Assembly (NCBI GenBank): GCA_023525975.1
Contig: CM042021.1
Location: 109,041,501-109,105,500, forward strand
DNA: 64,000 nt
Direction: 5' to 3'
From: Smallanthus sonchifolius
Lineage: Eukaryota; Streptophyta; Magnoliopsida; Asterales; Asteraceae
Shown: one piece after another, positions 1 to 10,692 of the stretch
Layout of the letters: every line of letters starts with the position of its first letter
Position numbering within the stretch: position 1 is the first letter of the stretch
Position numbers and translations under genes: made by a program
The notes under the pieces: generated by a model
What the model was told of the DNA's origin: nothing
Seen by the model: the letters and a program-made list of their open reading frames with translations, nothing else
Databases searched by the model: none

Positions 1-1
1 T

Positions 2-690
2 TATCGTGAGCTTAACAAACTCACTATCAAGAATCGGTATCCTTTGCCTCGCATCGACGATCTTTTCGACCAACTCCAAGGTGCGTCTTGTTTTTCCAAG
101 ATCGATCTCCGTTCGGGATATCATCAACTTCGTGTTCATGAGGACGACATTCCCAAAACCGCATTTCGAACCCGATACGGACACTATGAATTTATGGTGA
201 TGCCTTTCGGGCTAACCAATGCACCCGCGGTTTTCATGGATCTCATGAACTGAGTGTGCAAACCGTATTTGGACAAATGCGTAATCGTCTTCATTGATGA
301 CATTCTCATCTATTCCAAATCCCGATCCGCCCACGAGGAACACCTTCGCTTAATATTGGAGTTACTAAGAAAAGAACAACTTTACGCCAAATTCTCCAAG
401 TGTGAATTTTGGCTTAAGGAAGTCCAATTTTTGGGACACATTATTAGTGATAAGGTATCCATGTGGATCCAGCCAAAATCGAAGCAGTCAAGAACTGGAT
501 TGCTCCGAAATCTGCTACCGAAGTCCGCTCATTCCTTGGTCTTGCGGGCTATTACCGTCGTTTCATCGCCAACTTTTCCAAGATCTCCGTTCCTCTCACC
601 GCATTAACTCAAAAAGGGAAACCTTACGAGTGGGGCACTAATGAAGAGGAAGCTTTCCAAACACTTAAGGATAAGCTTTGCAATGCTCCG
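2..690 (+). pseudogene. Reverse transcriptase domain, element A (broken)
   Basis: This would copy element RNA into DNA inside Gag particles. The palm begins at YRELNKLTIKNRYPLPR and continues through SKIDLRSGYHQ, the MPFGLTNAPAVF block and the catalytic FIDDILIYSK (about 292-321), then the thumb motif LGLAGYYRRFI. Both aspartates of the IDD box are present. A TGA at 251-253 sits where an Arg codon is expected (MN-stop-VCKPYLD), consistent with CGA to TGA. Near 455 a missing G shifts the frame between SDK and HVDPAK; the frame then stays open through RNase H. The upstream fingers region is outside the window. Confidence 0.92.
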
Positions 691-1074
691 ATCCTTACTC
701 TTCCCGACGGAAACGATGACTTCGTGGTGTATTGCGACGCCTCTAACATTGGTCTCGGTTGTGTTCTCATGCAACGAGGCAAGGTCATCGCTTACGCATC
801 CCGTCAACTCAAGATCCATGAGAAGAATTACACGACTCATGATCTTGAACTCACCGCCGTCGTCTTTGCTCTCAAGCTTTGGAGACACTACCTTTACGGT
901 ACCAAATGCGTGGTCTTCACAGATCACAAGAGTCTCCAACATCTTCATAACCAAAAGGATCTAAACATGCGCCAACGCCGAGGGATTGAAACAATCAAAG
1001 ATTACGAATGCGAAATTCGCTACCATCCCGGTAAAGCGAACGTCGTTGCCGATGCCCTCAGCCGAAAGCACCAT
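691..1074 (+). pseudogene. RNase H domain, element A
   Basis: RNase H degrades the RNA strand during reverse transcription. The visible order is VVYCDASNIGLGCVLMQ (first catalytic Asp), ASRQLKIHEKNYTTHDLEL (catalytic Glu), FTDHKSLQHL (Asp) and VVADALSRK (last Asp). All four acidic positions of the gypsy RNase H fold are there. The segment is open in one frame with the preceding RT thumb and following integrase, so this part of the polyprotein is the best preserved in element A. A small substitution (RRG for RRW before IETIKDYE) suggests drift. Confidence 0.9.
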
Positions 1075-2468
1075 GTGAAGTTCCTTTGTGCTCGTATGCA
1101 ACCCGACATCCATGTCCGTATTTGTGAAGCCCAACATCTTTCGGTCACCGAAGGCGACATGTACAACGAAATGTCTTGTGGTGCCGAACTCCAACTCGAG
1201 ACCAAACCCAATGGTTTACTTTATTTCATGAATCGTGTTTGGGTTCCCAATCGTTCCGATCTTCGTTCTTCCATCATGCATGAGGCTCACAAGTCTCGGT
1301 ATTCGGTCCACCCTGGTACAGACAAAATGTACAGGGATCTGCGTTCTATCTACTGGTGGCCCGGTATGAAAAAGGATATCGCGCTCTATGTGTCGAAGTG
1401 TAATACTTGCGCTAGAGTGAAAGCCGAGCACCAACGTCCATCCGGTTTGCTTGTGCAACCGGAGATTCCAGTTTGGAAATGGGAGAGCATTGCTATGGAT
1501 TTCATTACCAAACTCCCATTGACATCCTCTCGTCATGATTCCGTTTGGGTTATCATCGATCGTCTCACCAAATCTGCTCACTTCATTCCCATCCGCGAGA
1601 GCTACCCCGTTGCAAGGCTAGCTCAAATCTACATCGCGGAAATCGTTAGTCGTCATGGTGTTCCTTTGGACATCATATCCGATCGTGACAGTCGTTTCAC
1701 CTCCCGTTTTTAGGAATCCTTCAATGAAGCCATGAGTACTCAACTCAATCTTAGTACGGCTTACCACCCTCAGACCGATGGTCAGACTGAACGTACTATC
1801 CAAACTCTCGAGGATATGCTTCGATCGTGTGTCATTGATTTCGGTGGTAATTGGGACGTGCACTTGCCTTTGATCGAGTTCTCTTACAACAATAGTTACC
1901 ATACCAGCATCGGCATGGCTCCATTTGAGGCACTTTATGGTCGAAAATGTCGGTCACCCATTTGTTGGACCGAGATCGGTGAAACACAAATTACCGGACC
2001 CGAGTTAATCCAAGAGACCATAGACAAGATCCTCAAAATTCATGACAACCTACGTACCGCTCGGAGTCGACAAAAGAGTTACGCCGACCGAAAGCGCAAC
2101 GCGGTTACTTTCGAAGTTGGAGATTTCGTTTTCCTTAAGGTTTCACCTTGGAAAGGAGTCTTTCGCTTCGGGAAGCGAGGAAAACTATCCCCACGTTATG
2201 TTGGTCCTTTCAAGATTTTCGAGAAAGTCGGTTCTGTTGCATACAAACTTGATCTCCCTACCGAGCTTAGCAACATCCACCCCACCTTCCACATCTCTAA
2301 CTTGAGAAAGTTCTTATCAAATGAAGATCTCCAAGTTCCACTTGAAGACGTTCAGATCGACCCAACAATGCACTTTGTCGAGAAACCTGTTGAAAAAATG
2401 GATCGTGAAGTCAAACAACTCAAGCGTAGTCGTATTCCAATCATTAAGGTACGTTGGGAAGGAAAACG
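1075..2468 (+). pseudogene. Integrase with truncated chromodomain, element A
   Basis: Integrase would insert the cDNA, and the chromodomain of Tekay elements is thought to direct it to heterochromatin. The HHCC finger is visible as HEAHKSRYSVHPG followed by CNTCARVK. The DDE core shows MDFITKLP (Asp), ISDRDSRF (Asp) and TDGQTERTIQT (Glu). The GPY/F-like module (RYVGPFKIFEKVG) follows. A TAG at 1711-1713 replaces the conserved Trp after RFTSRF (TGG to TAG), splitting the catalytic core between its second Asp and the Glu. The chromodomain starts at DREVKQLKRSRIPIIKVRW and is cut at about 2468; the aromatic second half is absent. Confidence 0.9.
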
Positions 2469-3468
2469 TTTTACTTTTTTACATTTATATTCTCGTTTCA
2501 CGTCCATACACGCTCGGTTTATTATTATTATTATTATCATTAGTACTATTATTATTATTATTATTATTATTTCATTTTTTTTCTTTTTAAAAAAAAGAAT
2601 CACCTCCCATTCAACCACCAACTCCCAACTAACTCATTTAATACCCCAAACCCTAATCCACACTTATAAATACCCACTCCCTTTCACTCCTCCACCCTTA
2701 CACCCTCCAAATTCTCTCACAAATCTCTCCAAGTGCTCCATTTCTTCCAAGATTTTTTGGCATAATTTTATAAGGTAAAAACCTTATTTTTCTTCGAGTT
2801 TATTCCTTTTTTTTCTTAACAATTCTTCCTTCACCCTCTTGGATAAACCTCTAGGATCTTATCATTTGTTTACCTTGGTAAACTTCTAAGATAAGTCACC
2901 ATTTGAGGTCCAAGTTGTGGTCTTTCAACTAACATTTCTTCTTCTTCATGTTCTTGTTTGGATATTTTACATCTAGTTGTGGTAAAACCAAACCAAGCCT
3001 CCATCAAAATTCTATGATGGAAGCCTTGTGCTAAGGTATTTGGATGAAGTAGATGAACATAGGTTCATCTACCATAAGACATCCAATAGCCACAAGGTGT
3101 TCAAATCCTATACATAAATATTATAAATAAATCTAACAAGGTTTGTGGATTTCCCAATCTTTCTCTTGGCCACTTCAAGTGGTATATTACTAACTATACT
3201 AACTTTTGACCATCCGAATTCCTAACTAAGTTAGGGGTTTGTGTTTCGGACCGCCGTCGGCGATGCATGACCAACTTGATACTATTATACATATATATAT
3301 TATTTATTATTTCTTCTCCACCGAACTTATGCCTACGTTACCTTTTAGGTTAACCGGCATTCCTGACTCTTCACCTTCCCGTTCATCCTTTCATTACCAC
3401 GCCAAACCGTGAGTTTCATACTTGCCCCTTTTACATTTTTGCACTTTGGGACCTGACTCACAAGACTC
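2469..3468 (+). repeat. Partial Tekay-type LTR joined to element A
   Basis: This is non-coding. It begins directly after the cut chromodomain with an ATT/TTA microsatellite (about 2517-2573), has a clear TATA box (TATAAATA, 2665-2672) and, near 3409-3435, a GTGAGTTTCA...CCCCTTTTA stretch also found in the other Tekay LTRs of this window. I infer the R/U5 side of a plus-strand LTR lacking both ends. It stops where the Athila LTR starts at 3469. No tRNA-like module or LTR hairpin was found in it. Confidence 0.55.
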
Positions 3469-5120
3469 GTAAGAACCGGGTATCAATCCGTGGACACGGT
3501 GGAATGCAATAATAAACCGGGACTAAAATTCAATCAAGTATGGATTAAAGATGTTTAAGTTGATTTTTAATTAGACTAATATGTAAGAATATAAAACTAA
3601 ACTAAAATCACAAATCAAACAATCAAGGAGAAAATATCTCTTCGGTGTCGAATCCATTTAGAATACATTCAATACATTCATAGAAACATGGCAAATACAC
3701 GATACATAAATTGACTAAATTCTCGTCAAAGATATCTAATCAAATGACTATTCGGAAAGCTAGCATGAATTACACAAACCAACCACCTAAAGTCATACAA
3801 TGAGGCTCACGTGTTTAATAATCATGTCAATGTTTATAAAGATTGAACTAGCTTCCGATTAAGGTACACTAATCCAACAACTAGTTGGAAAGATAATATG
3901 AAAAACACACTATCCACCTCAAGTTGATTAATTTAGACAACAATATGCATTTATTCAACATACAATGTTCATATAAAGGTTATATAAATTAGGAGGATGT
4001 GTCAACAATTCCTAGATAAACATAATACTAAATATGACACATCATAACAAATACTTTGTCTTTCCAAACATAAGCATAAGGTTATACATACAAATATAAT
4101 GATTCATAAACAAGACTTTATTCACCATTCCTAGTCAAATGCCATAAACTAGTATAATTACATACACCAATCCATGAAAATAAGCATAAATCATAAGTTT
4201 TCCAACATAATATGACATACACAAATATAAGTCTTGTAAACAACTCAAAATACTTGAATACATAATTTCATCAAAGAATAATCATACGGTTGTCATAACA
4301 TTAACACAATAATTGCCAATAATCAATGAATGTTGTCAAATGTATCTAAACTTCATCTAAACCAAAGTGAACAGGAGTTTTAGCTCATCATGAGCATCAA
4401 AATTACAAATAAGCAGGGAAAAATAGTGAGAAACATGATATGAAAACAAGAATCAAACCACTCCTCCAAGCCTAGATGTTGTTGTTGATTTATGGTGATC
4501 CTCTTGATGTTGTATCCTCTCCAAGAATCTTGAAATATGGCTGGAACAAAGAAAACTCGAGCTGGAACAGTAGGTTTTTCCCCTAGGTTGCTGAATGTCT
4601 GAATGAGAATTAAGTTCTGTTTAAATAGAAAAGGGGAGGCACGACCGTGCCAGGAGAGAAGGCACGACTGTGCCTAGCACAAGGACGTGGTCGTGGCTAG
4701 GTCTTGGCACGATCGTGTGACAAAGGTTTGACCGATTCGTAGCTTCCAGTGGGTACCACTGATCGAGGACGTACGGCTGTTCAGACTCACGAGATGACAC
4801 GCGACCGTGGGCGGCCAAGGCACGGTTGTGCCTTGGAATTTGACTTGGCGCGGTCGTGCCAGATGTGGGCGCGACCGTGCCGAGGGTTTGGTAGCTTGGC
4901 ACGACCGTGCCAAATAGGGGCACGACCGTGCCTCCATCACAAAAACCCTAAAACTTCACTTGTTTATCCTGGAATCTTCTTGTTTATTCACCAAGCTTCA
5001 CAAAAACTTACAAAACAAGAAATGAAGCAAATAAGTGTCTAAACGTTGAATATAACCAAGAATTGATCATTAAATGAGCGAAGTTTTGTGCCAAAAAGAT
5101 GTGTAAATACTAACACATCA
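3469..5120 (-). repeat. Athila 3' LTR (truncated at its outer end)
   Basis: It matches 15266-16915 almost base for base with scattered substitutions and small indels. Its inner end (start of U3 in element sense) is TGATGTGTTAG, on the plus strand ...AACACATCA at 5120. The outer end lacks the bases matching 15141-15265, including the terminal TGATGCGTG on the plus strand. Upstream lies foreign sequence (2469-3468). U3 contains the dyad array (4638-4942) and a TATA-like site. Confidence 0.92.
4619..4942 (-). promoter_or_regulatory. U3 promoter with GCACG-NN-CGTGC dyad array (left LTR)
   Basis: About ten copies or near copies of the dyad GGCACGACCGTGCC occupy 4638-4942. Arms of six bases flank a two-base centre; some copies are imperfect (ACTG, GATC, GCGACC). 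Downstream in element sense comes CTATTTAAAC (plus-strand 4619-4628), a TATA-like site. The position just upstream of the TATA in U3 suggests a promoter element. Function is inference. The same array is in the right LTR at 16411-16733. Confidence 0.6.
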
Positions 5121-5158
5121 AACAACCCCACACTTGAACATTGCTTGTCCTCAAGCAA
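5121..5158 (-). promoter_or_regulatory. Athila polypurine tract with adjoining hairpin
   Basis: In element sense a perfect 7-bp hairpin (TTGCTTG-AGGA-CAAGCAA, 5141-5158) is followed by AAGTGTGGGGTTGTT, which abuts the 3' LTR start TGATG at 5120. The GTGTGGGG block is the polypurine primer for plus-strand DNA synthesis. This hairpin-plus-tract arrangement recurs twice more at 6513-6620. Confidence 0.8.
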
Positions 5159-6512
5159 GAAATCAAAATGAAACAAAACTTCCATTGACACTATGGATCA
5201 AATCAGGAAAACCGTAAGCATTAATAAACTTATAAAGGTTTGAAAATATTTTCAAGAAATGCAAAATTAACTAAATGAAACCCAATGACGTGATAACCGA
5301 ATGAGCAAATGAATATGCCTATGAAATCATTATGATGCAACTTTATGCTTCTCACAATGTTCACACACACACGGGAATATATATGATCATACAAGTAATG
5401 GAGTATGTATAGAACACTCAAATGCCAAGACAATGAATCATGCATAAATCATAAGCTTGCTAAAAGTTCAAATCTCTACCAACTAACATGAAACAAAGCA
5501 CAAATCAAGAGGGCTTTAAATGGGTTGTAATTTGGTAATGGCTAAGGGTAAGGAAGTGGAATTTGAAAGTGGCTAAATGGCTAAAAACCCGGTGGCTATG
5601 CTAACTCAAAACTAAAATAACATCTAATAAGAAAAATAAACTAGCTAATGCTTCCGTACAGATAAGAGCTAACAACCGAATTATTTCCATCTTTGCTCAC
5701 AAAATTGCTCTAATCGGCTATAATTCACTTAATTTTGGTGAATTTTTTTTTTATCAACTATTTCTTTTCTTTCTTTTGAAGGGAACTAAGTCAATATGCA
5801 TCTTTCCTTAGCTAAAAACTTCTCAAGAATTTAAAAATTACTACAAAATAAAAGCTATAAAATTAACATTAGCCGACCGGATTTCTAACACGGGTGAAAA
5901 ATAAATGAAAAGGCTAATGAAGGTTTAATGGCGGTGTAATGTGGGTAATTAAAGAAAAGAACAGGATAGGCTCAACGTGGCTAACTAGTGGATGTGTTCG
6001 GGTGAGGGAAAATAAAAATAAAAGGCTAACAAAGTGGTTTATCCTAATGCCTCAATCATTTTTATGCAATATTTATGTTCATGATTTCGAAATGTATACT
6101 AAAAGCAAGTTCTAATAAGCATGAAACATCTAGCACACTCAAATCCGCAAAAACGAGAGCAAACAATGTCTAAAGCTATCAAGGCTAAAAAATAAACTCA
6201 CGGAAACGGAAAGGAATGGGTGTAAGCAAAAGGTTACATGCAATTCACTCGTTCAGCCCACTAAAACTCATGGTTATCACAAAAAATTGGGTTTGACTCG
6301 ATGGAATTTCTATTTCAATTGCTTTTGAAAAATCAAACTTCTATTATTTACTAAAAATTGTGAATGCTAAACGGTTAACTTTTATTATATTTTGGTGTTT
6401 TTTAATTTTATAAAACTGATTTAGTGTCAATAAAAATTATGAAGGAAGATTTTGCAAAAAATTGAAGTGATAAAATGCTCAAAAGGACAAACATCGCGCG
6501 AATAAATTCCCA
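5159..6512 (-). other. Athila 3' untranslated region
   Basis: A-rich, non-coding sequence between the env-position ORF and the polypurine tract. I see no domain-bearing ORF in it. Its length (with 6621-6933) is in keeping with Athila elements, which carry long 3' untranslated regions. Confidence 0.7.
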
Positions 6513-6620
6513 CCCTACACTTAGAATTCTACATTGCCCTCAATGTAGAACAAAAATAATGTAAAGCAAAGGATAAACACTCAACCCCACACTTAGAAAT
6601 ATACATTGCCCTCAATGTAT
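6513..6620 (-). repeat. Two upstream copies of the hairpin + polypurine-like module
   Basis: Copy one: stem TTCTACATTG / CAATGTAGAA (6526-6535 and 6540-6549), loop CCCT, flanked by CCCTACACTT. Copy two: stem TATACATTG / CAATGTATA (6599-6607 and 6612-6620), loop CCCT, flanked by CCCCACACTT. In element sense each reads hairpin with AGGG loop and then AAGTGTGGGG-like, matching the tract at the LTR boundary but with different stem bases. Confidence 0.75.
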
Positions 6621-6933
6621 ACAAAAACATGCAAATCAAAATGGAATGCAATGCAATGAAGCGTGAAGGGAGAACTGAAACTTCCCTCATGTCGATCATG
6701 GCACACGCAAAAAGCCTACCCACAAAAATGACGTTCCACGAAGTTCCAAAATTCCAAGATCTAATCAAGACTAACAACATCAAACACAGATCAGTAACAT
6801 CAAGCCAAAATATCAACAGAAATGTAAAGACAAATATATATAAAAATACATGGAAATAAAAGTACAACAAAAGAACAACATAAAACGCCTAAGCGTGATA
6901 CAAGAGTTTGTACAATATACAAGAAAGTACAAC

Positions 6934-8267
6934 TCACAAAAATGATACCAAAAGGCAATGGGAGGTACTACTCATACTGCATGCCCTCGAGGTCGATGCC
7001 GCGGCCCCGCCTCCGTCGCCCTCCGCTGCTGGTGGTGATGGTGGTGGTGACTGATGGTGTGGTGGAGAAGGTGGTGGCTGATGCTGCGGTGAAGGTGGTG
7101 GCTGATGCGGCTGCTGCTCCGGCTGCATAAAGAATGGGAGGGGAACCACGTATGGCGCCCCGCCAGCAACAGCAGCGGCGCACTAGACCTCATACTGCCA
7201 GGTCCAGTAACGCAAGAAAAGGTCCTGAGGAATAACAACTGCAGGCGGTGATGGCGGCGGAGGCGGAGGAGGCGGCTGGTCAGGCTGCTGATGCTCCTGC
7301 TCCTGCTGAGCGGCGTGTGCCTGATGGGCGGCGGCGACGGCCTTGGCCTCGGCCTGCACAAGATCCGGATCGAGACCCGGACGGTCTGGATCCCACGTCC
7401 GTCCCCATCTATCTACCAATCGGATCCCTCATGCGCCACGGCGAGCTACGTGCATGTTTCGCAGTGTGTGCACGGACATCACGACGGTCTCTGCCACAGG
7501 GGTCAGGTCCCCTATCAAATCATCAGTCAATAGCTGGAAGTGCCTAGCCAGCTTGGTCACGAAGTGATATCCACAGATCGCGCTGGTGACGTCGCGCCCT
7601 GAGCTGTTTACCAAGTACCCTGCGATAGAATGCGCAAGATTGCAGGTGCGCGGGCGTACAAGGCAATACAAGTAAAATAGCTCCCTGAGGCTCACTACCG
7701 TCTCTCCCGGTCCTCTCCCATAAATCGAATAGACAATACAACGATGAAGAACACGGTGCAAGGGATCCCAAAAGCTCGAAGCCTTGGTCAAACTCGGATC
7801 GTACATCCCGAAACCAAACTCATGCCAGAACTGATCCTTGTCCTCCTCGGTCGGGAACTCGGTGATACCATTGGTGAATATCTCAGTCCGAAGCTCCTGC
7901 CTCGTATACAGGCCCAATAATCTCCCAAACCTGGCGAGGACATCTGTCGCCACTCCCCGCCTAACCTAAACCTAACCGTCTCTGGCTGCTCTAAGTCTGC
8001 GCAAGGATAATCGAACTCATAAGTGGAGAAAAACTCCATCACAAGCTCGACATAATGAATCGCGTGAAGTCTAAACAAGCGGCGCCATGGGGCGGTGACG
8101 AGGTCGTTCCACTGGTCCCGCTGACCGATAGCGTCTATGGCGGCAGTCTCTAAACGACGAGCGGCTAAAATCCGGCCTCTGCGTGGCCACAAGACATCCA
8201 GACGAGCCTCGTACTCATGCTCGTTCAAGTCAAACTCAAGGTATGGGTGGTCCCTATTGCCTGCCAT
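6934..8267 (-). pseudogene. Athila ORF in the env position (Athila ORF-1-like), broken
   Basis: Function unknown; Athila elements carry a large ORF between integrase and the 3' LTR, often called env-like. The proposed start is MAGNRDHPYLEF at 8267, because it directly follows an AG-ended, T-rich run that looks like a 3' splice site. The first 100 or so residues are globular (WNDLVTAPWRRLFRLHAIHY). A frameshift near 7950 moves into the frame holding RFGRLLGLYTRQEL, WDPLHRVLHRCI and YLYCLVRPRTCNLAHSIAGY. That frame continues past a TGA (7429-7431) and a TAG (7183-7185) into a Gln/Pro-rich tail that ends at 6934. I see no signal peptide or clear membrane span, so a true envelope role is not supported. 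Confidence 0.72.
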
Positions 8268-8342
8268 CTACACGACAACAAAATTAAAATCAAAACATTT
8301 ATGAAGACGCTAAACTGAAGTTATGAAGTTTCTGACCTAATT

Positions 8343-9036
8343 ATGAAAGGGCACGGTCACGCCTGGGAAGGGGCACGACCGCGCCAAGGCCAAAATCCAA
8401 GCCCACGGTCGCGCTGTGGCCGACCACGGGCACAATTTCTCGTCAACACGACCGCGCCAGGTGCGAAGCACGACCGCGCGAAGGCCAAATTCAAGAGGCA
8501 TGACCGCGCTCGACAGATGCACGGCCGCGCCTGACCAAACCAAGTCCACCTGGGATTGAAAATCCGAGCACGACCGCGCCTGGTCTGGAGCGCGACCGTG
8601 CTCAACCCATTTTAGGGTTTCCAGAATTCAAATTTTTCCATTTTAATCACGTTTTATAAGAGGGTTTCATGGCATAGAATCCCAGGGGACATGTGTTACC
8701 CAAACTAACTACACATCATAAATAAACGGAAAAAAAATTACAAAACCTAACTAGCTAAATTTTCGATTTCTAGATTAGAATCCTAGGGCTAATTACAAAT
8801 GCAAAAGAAAATAGGGGTCGGACACGTACCTTAGAGTGCGGAGAAGGAAGTAACATGGCGGAAGTTAGGGAGAATTGCACGTAGGGGGCTCGGTGGGTGA
8901 AAATGAAACGTTTCTGTATTGAAACCAATTTGAACTGCCCCAATCTCTTAGGCACGACCGCGCCTAGTGCTTAGGCACGACCGAGCCTAGGGTTAGAGGC
9001 ACGACCGCGCCAAGTGTTTAGGCACGACCGTGTCTC
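8343..9036 (-). repeat. Internal GCACG-dyad clusters between integrase and env-position ORF
   Basis: Two clusters (8343-8600 and 8951-9036) of GGCACGACCGCGCC and related copies, the same family of dyads as in the LTR U3. Many copies here have GCGC in the right arm and so are less symmetric. They lie 75-770 bp upstream of the env-position ORF start. A role as internal promoter is possible but unproven. Between the clusters the sequence is non-coding. Confidence 0.6.
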
Positions 9037-9346
9037 TAACCCAACAGACAGAAAAACCTGAGTTTATTGCTGCTTGAACCCAACCCGACTGCGATTCTTC
9101 CAAACTAAAATGTCTAAAAATTCAGAGAACATACCTGAGACATCTCAATCACTAACCAAAGTCCGCTTGATCCAAAAGACATTCCGATCACCTAAACTCA
9201 AAAATAAATGGTAAAATCCTAAAAAATAAAGAAAATAAAAATAAGAAGATAAACATAGAAACAAAATCTAAGAATTGTTACCAAAGATGATACCGGAACA
9301 GGCTAAGTTTATTAACGAGTCGTTAGCTAGACTCAAGTCCCCGAAT

Positions 9347-10666
9347 TCATTTGTCCTTGGAGTGGAGGTCAACCACCTCCAATGCCGGGTCAACCGGTCC
9401 GTCAATGTATGGCTTAAGACGATGACCGTTGACCTTGAAGATCCTCCCATCTTTGTGCTCAATCTCGACGGTCCCATAAGGAAACACCTCCTTAACCGTG
9501 TAGGGACCCGTCCATCGGGACTTCAACTTCCCGGGAAACAATCGCAACCTAGAGTTGTAAAGCAAAACACGACCACCCACTCGAAATTCCTTCTTGTCCT
9601 TCAAGTGTCGGTCATGTAAACTCTTAGTGCGCTCCTTGTAGATCATGGAGTTTGCATAGGCTTGATTCCTCAACTCATCAAGCTCATGAATCTGAGTGAA
9701 CCGGTTGTCTCCCGCGCTCACCAAGTCAAGATTCACCGCCTTCAATGCCTAATAGGCCTTATGCTCCAACTCCACCGGAAGATGGCACGCCTTCCCATAG
9801 ATCAACCTAAATGGTGTGGTACCAATAGGCGTCTTATAGGCAGTCCGGAAGGCCCAAAGTGCATCATCTAACCTATCCGACCAATCCTTACTATTCTGAC
9901 CAACCGTCTTCTCAAGAATCCGCTTTATGCCCCGGTTCGTGACCTCTACCTGTCCACTGGTCTGTGGGTGGTAGGTTGTGGAGAATCTATGGTTCACACC
10001 ATATCGTGATAAAGCCTTCTCCAACTGGGAGTTGTAGAAGTGGGTCCCACAGTCACTGATAAGGGCCTTGGGGGCACCAAAGCGAGAGAACAGCTTCTTC
10101 AGAAATTGAACAACCACCCTAGCATCATTAGTGGGCAAGGCTTGAGCCTCGACCCACTTAGAAACGTAGTCAACAACGACTAGGATATACCGGTTGCCAC
10201 GAGAAGCTGGGAAAGGTCCCATAAAGTCAATACCCCAGACATAAAAAATCTCACAAATCTGGATGTTGTTCTGGAGCATCTCATTCCTCCACGAAATGTT
10301 GCTCACCCTCTGGCAAGCGTCACAAGCTCGGATCATCTCATGAGAATCCCGAAAGATGGTAGGCCAGAAGAAACTGGCATCAAAGACCTTCTTCGCGGTC
10401 AAGGTAGCTCCATGATGTCCACCTGTCGGGCCCTCGTGGCAGTGTCTAAGCACCTGACGTGCCTCATCTCCAAATACACACCTGCGCACGATCTGATCAG
10501 CCCCGACTTGAAACAAATAGGGATCCTCCCAAAGATAGTGATTCACATCCGCAAAGAACTTTCGCTTCTGCTGATGCGTTAAGCCCTTAATTACAATCCC
10601 ACTAGCAAGAAAGTTTGAAAAATCAGCAAACCATGGACACTCCTCATCCTGTGTCTGTATGTGCAT
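9347..10666 (-). pseudogene. Athila integrase (broken)
   Basis: Joins element cDNA to host DNA. The N-terminal finger reads CHEGPTGGHHG then CDACQ. The core shows GIDFMGPF (Asp), LISDCGTHF (Asp) and SGQVEVTNRGI (Glu), followed by FRLIYGKACHLPVELEH. A TAG at 9749-9751 replaces Trp in the conserved KAYWAL (TGG to TAG). The frame then continues with the C-terminal DNA-binding part (KSRWTGPYTVKEVFPYG, IFKVNGHRLKPY) to 9347. No chromodomain follows, as expected for Athila. The join to RNase H upstream (10666-10693) is frameshifted. Confidence 0.92.
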
Positions 10667-10692
10667 GAGAAACTCGTGGGGAAAATTGTCAT

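Larger units (their letters stand above)
1..2468 (+). mobile_element. Element A: truncated Ty3/gypsy Tekay-type retrotransposon (pol only)
   Basis: The segment enters the window inside RT and runs through RNase H and integrase into the first part of a chromodomain. The order RT-RNase H-INT-chromodomain is the Tekay/Del chromovirus plan. Gag and protease would lie outside the window. The coding sequence stops abruptly at about 2468 inside the chromodomain, where it joins LTR-like sequence in the wrong place, so a deletion has removed the chromodomain end and the start of the 3' LTR. It carries in-frame stops at 251-253 and 1711-1713 and a one-base deletion near 455. It is close in sequence to element B (16916-25388) but lies on the opposite strand. 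Confidence 0.9.

Noticed and set aside
4638..4942. CRISPR-like array
   Set aside because: Irregular spacing, dyads rather than repeats with unique spacers, plant nuclear context.
4621..5042. ORFs of 88-100 codons on both strands rich in Arg/Cys (ARSC, RPCR patterns)
   Set aside because: They are translations of the GCACGACCGTGC dyad array, open on both strands because of the repeat, and lie in an LTR.
6942..7567. Plus-strand ORFs over the Athila extra ORF
   Set aside because: Shadows of the Gln/Pro-rich minus-strand tail; no motif.
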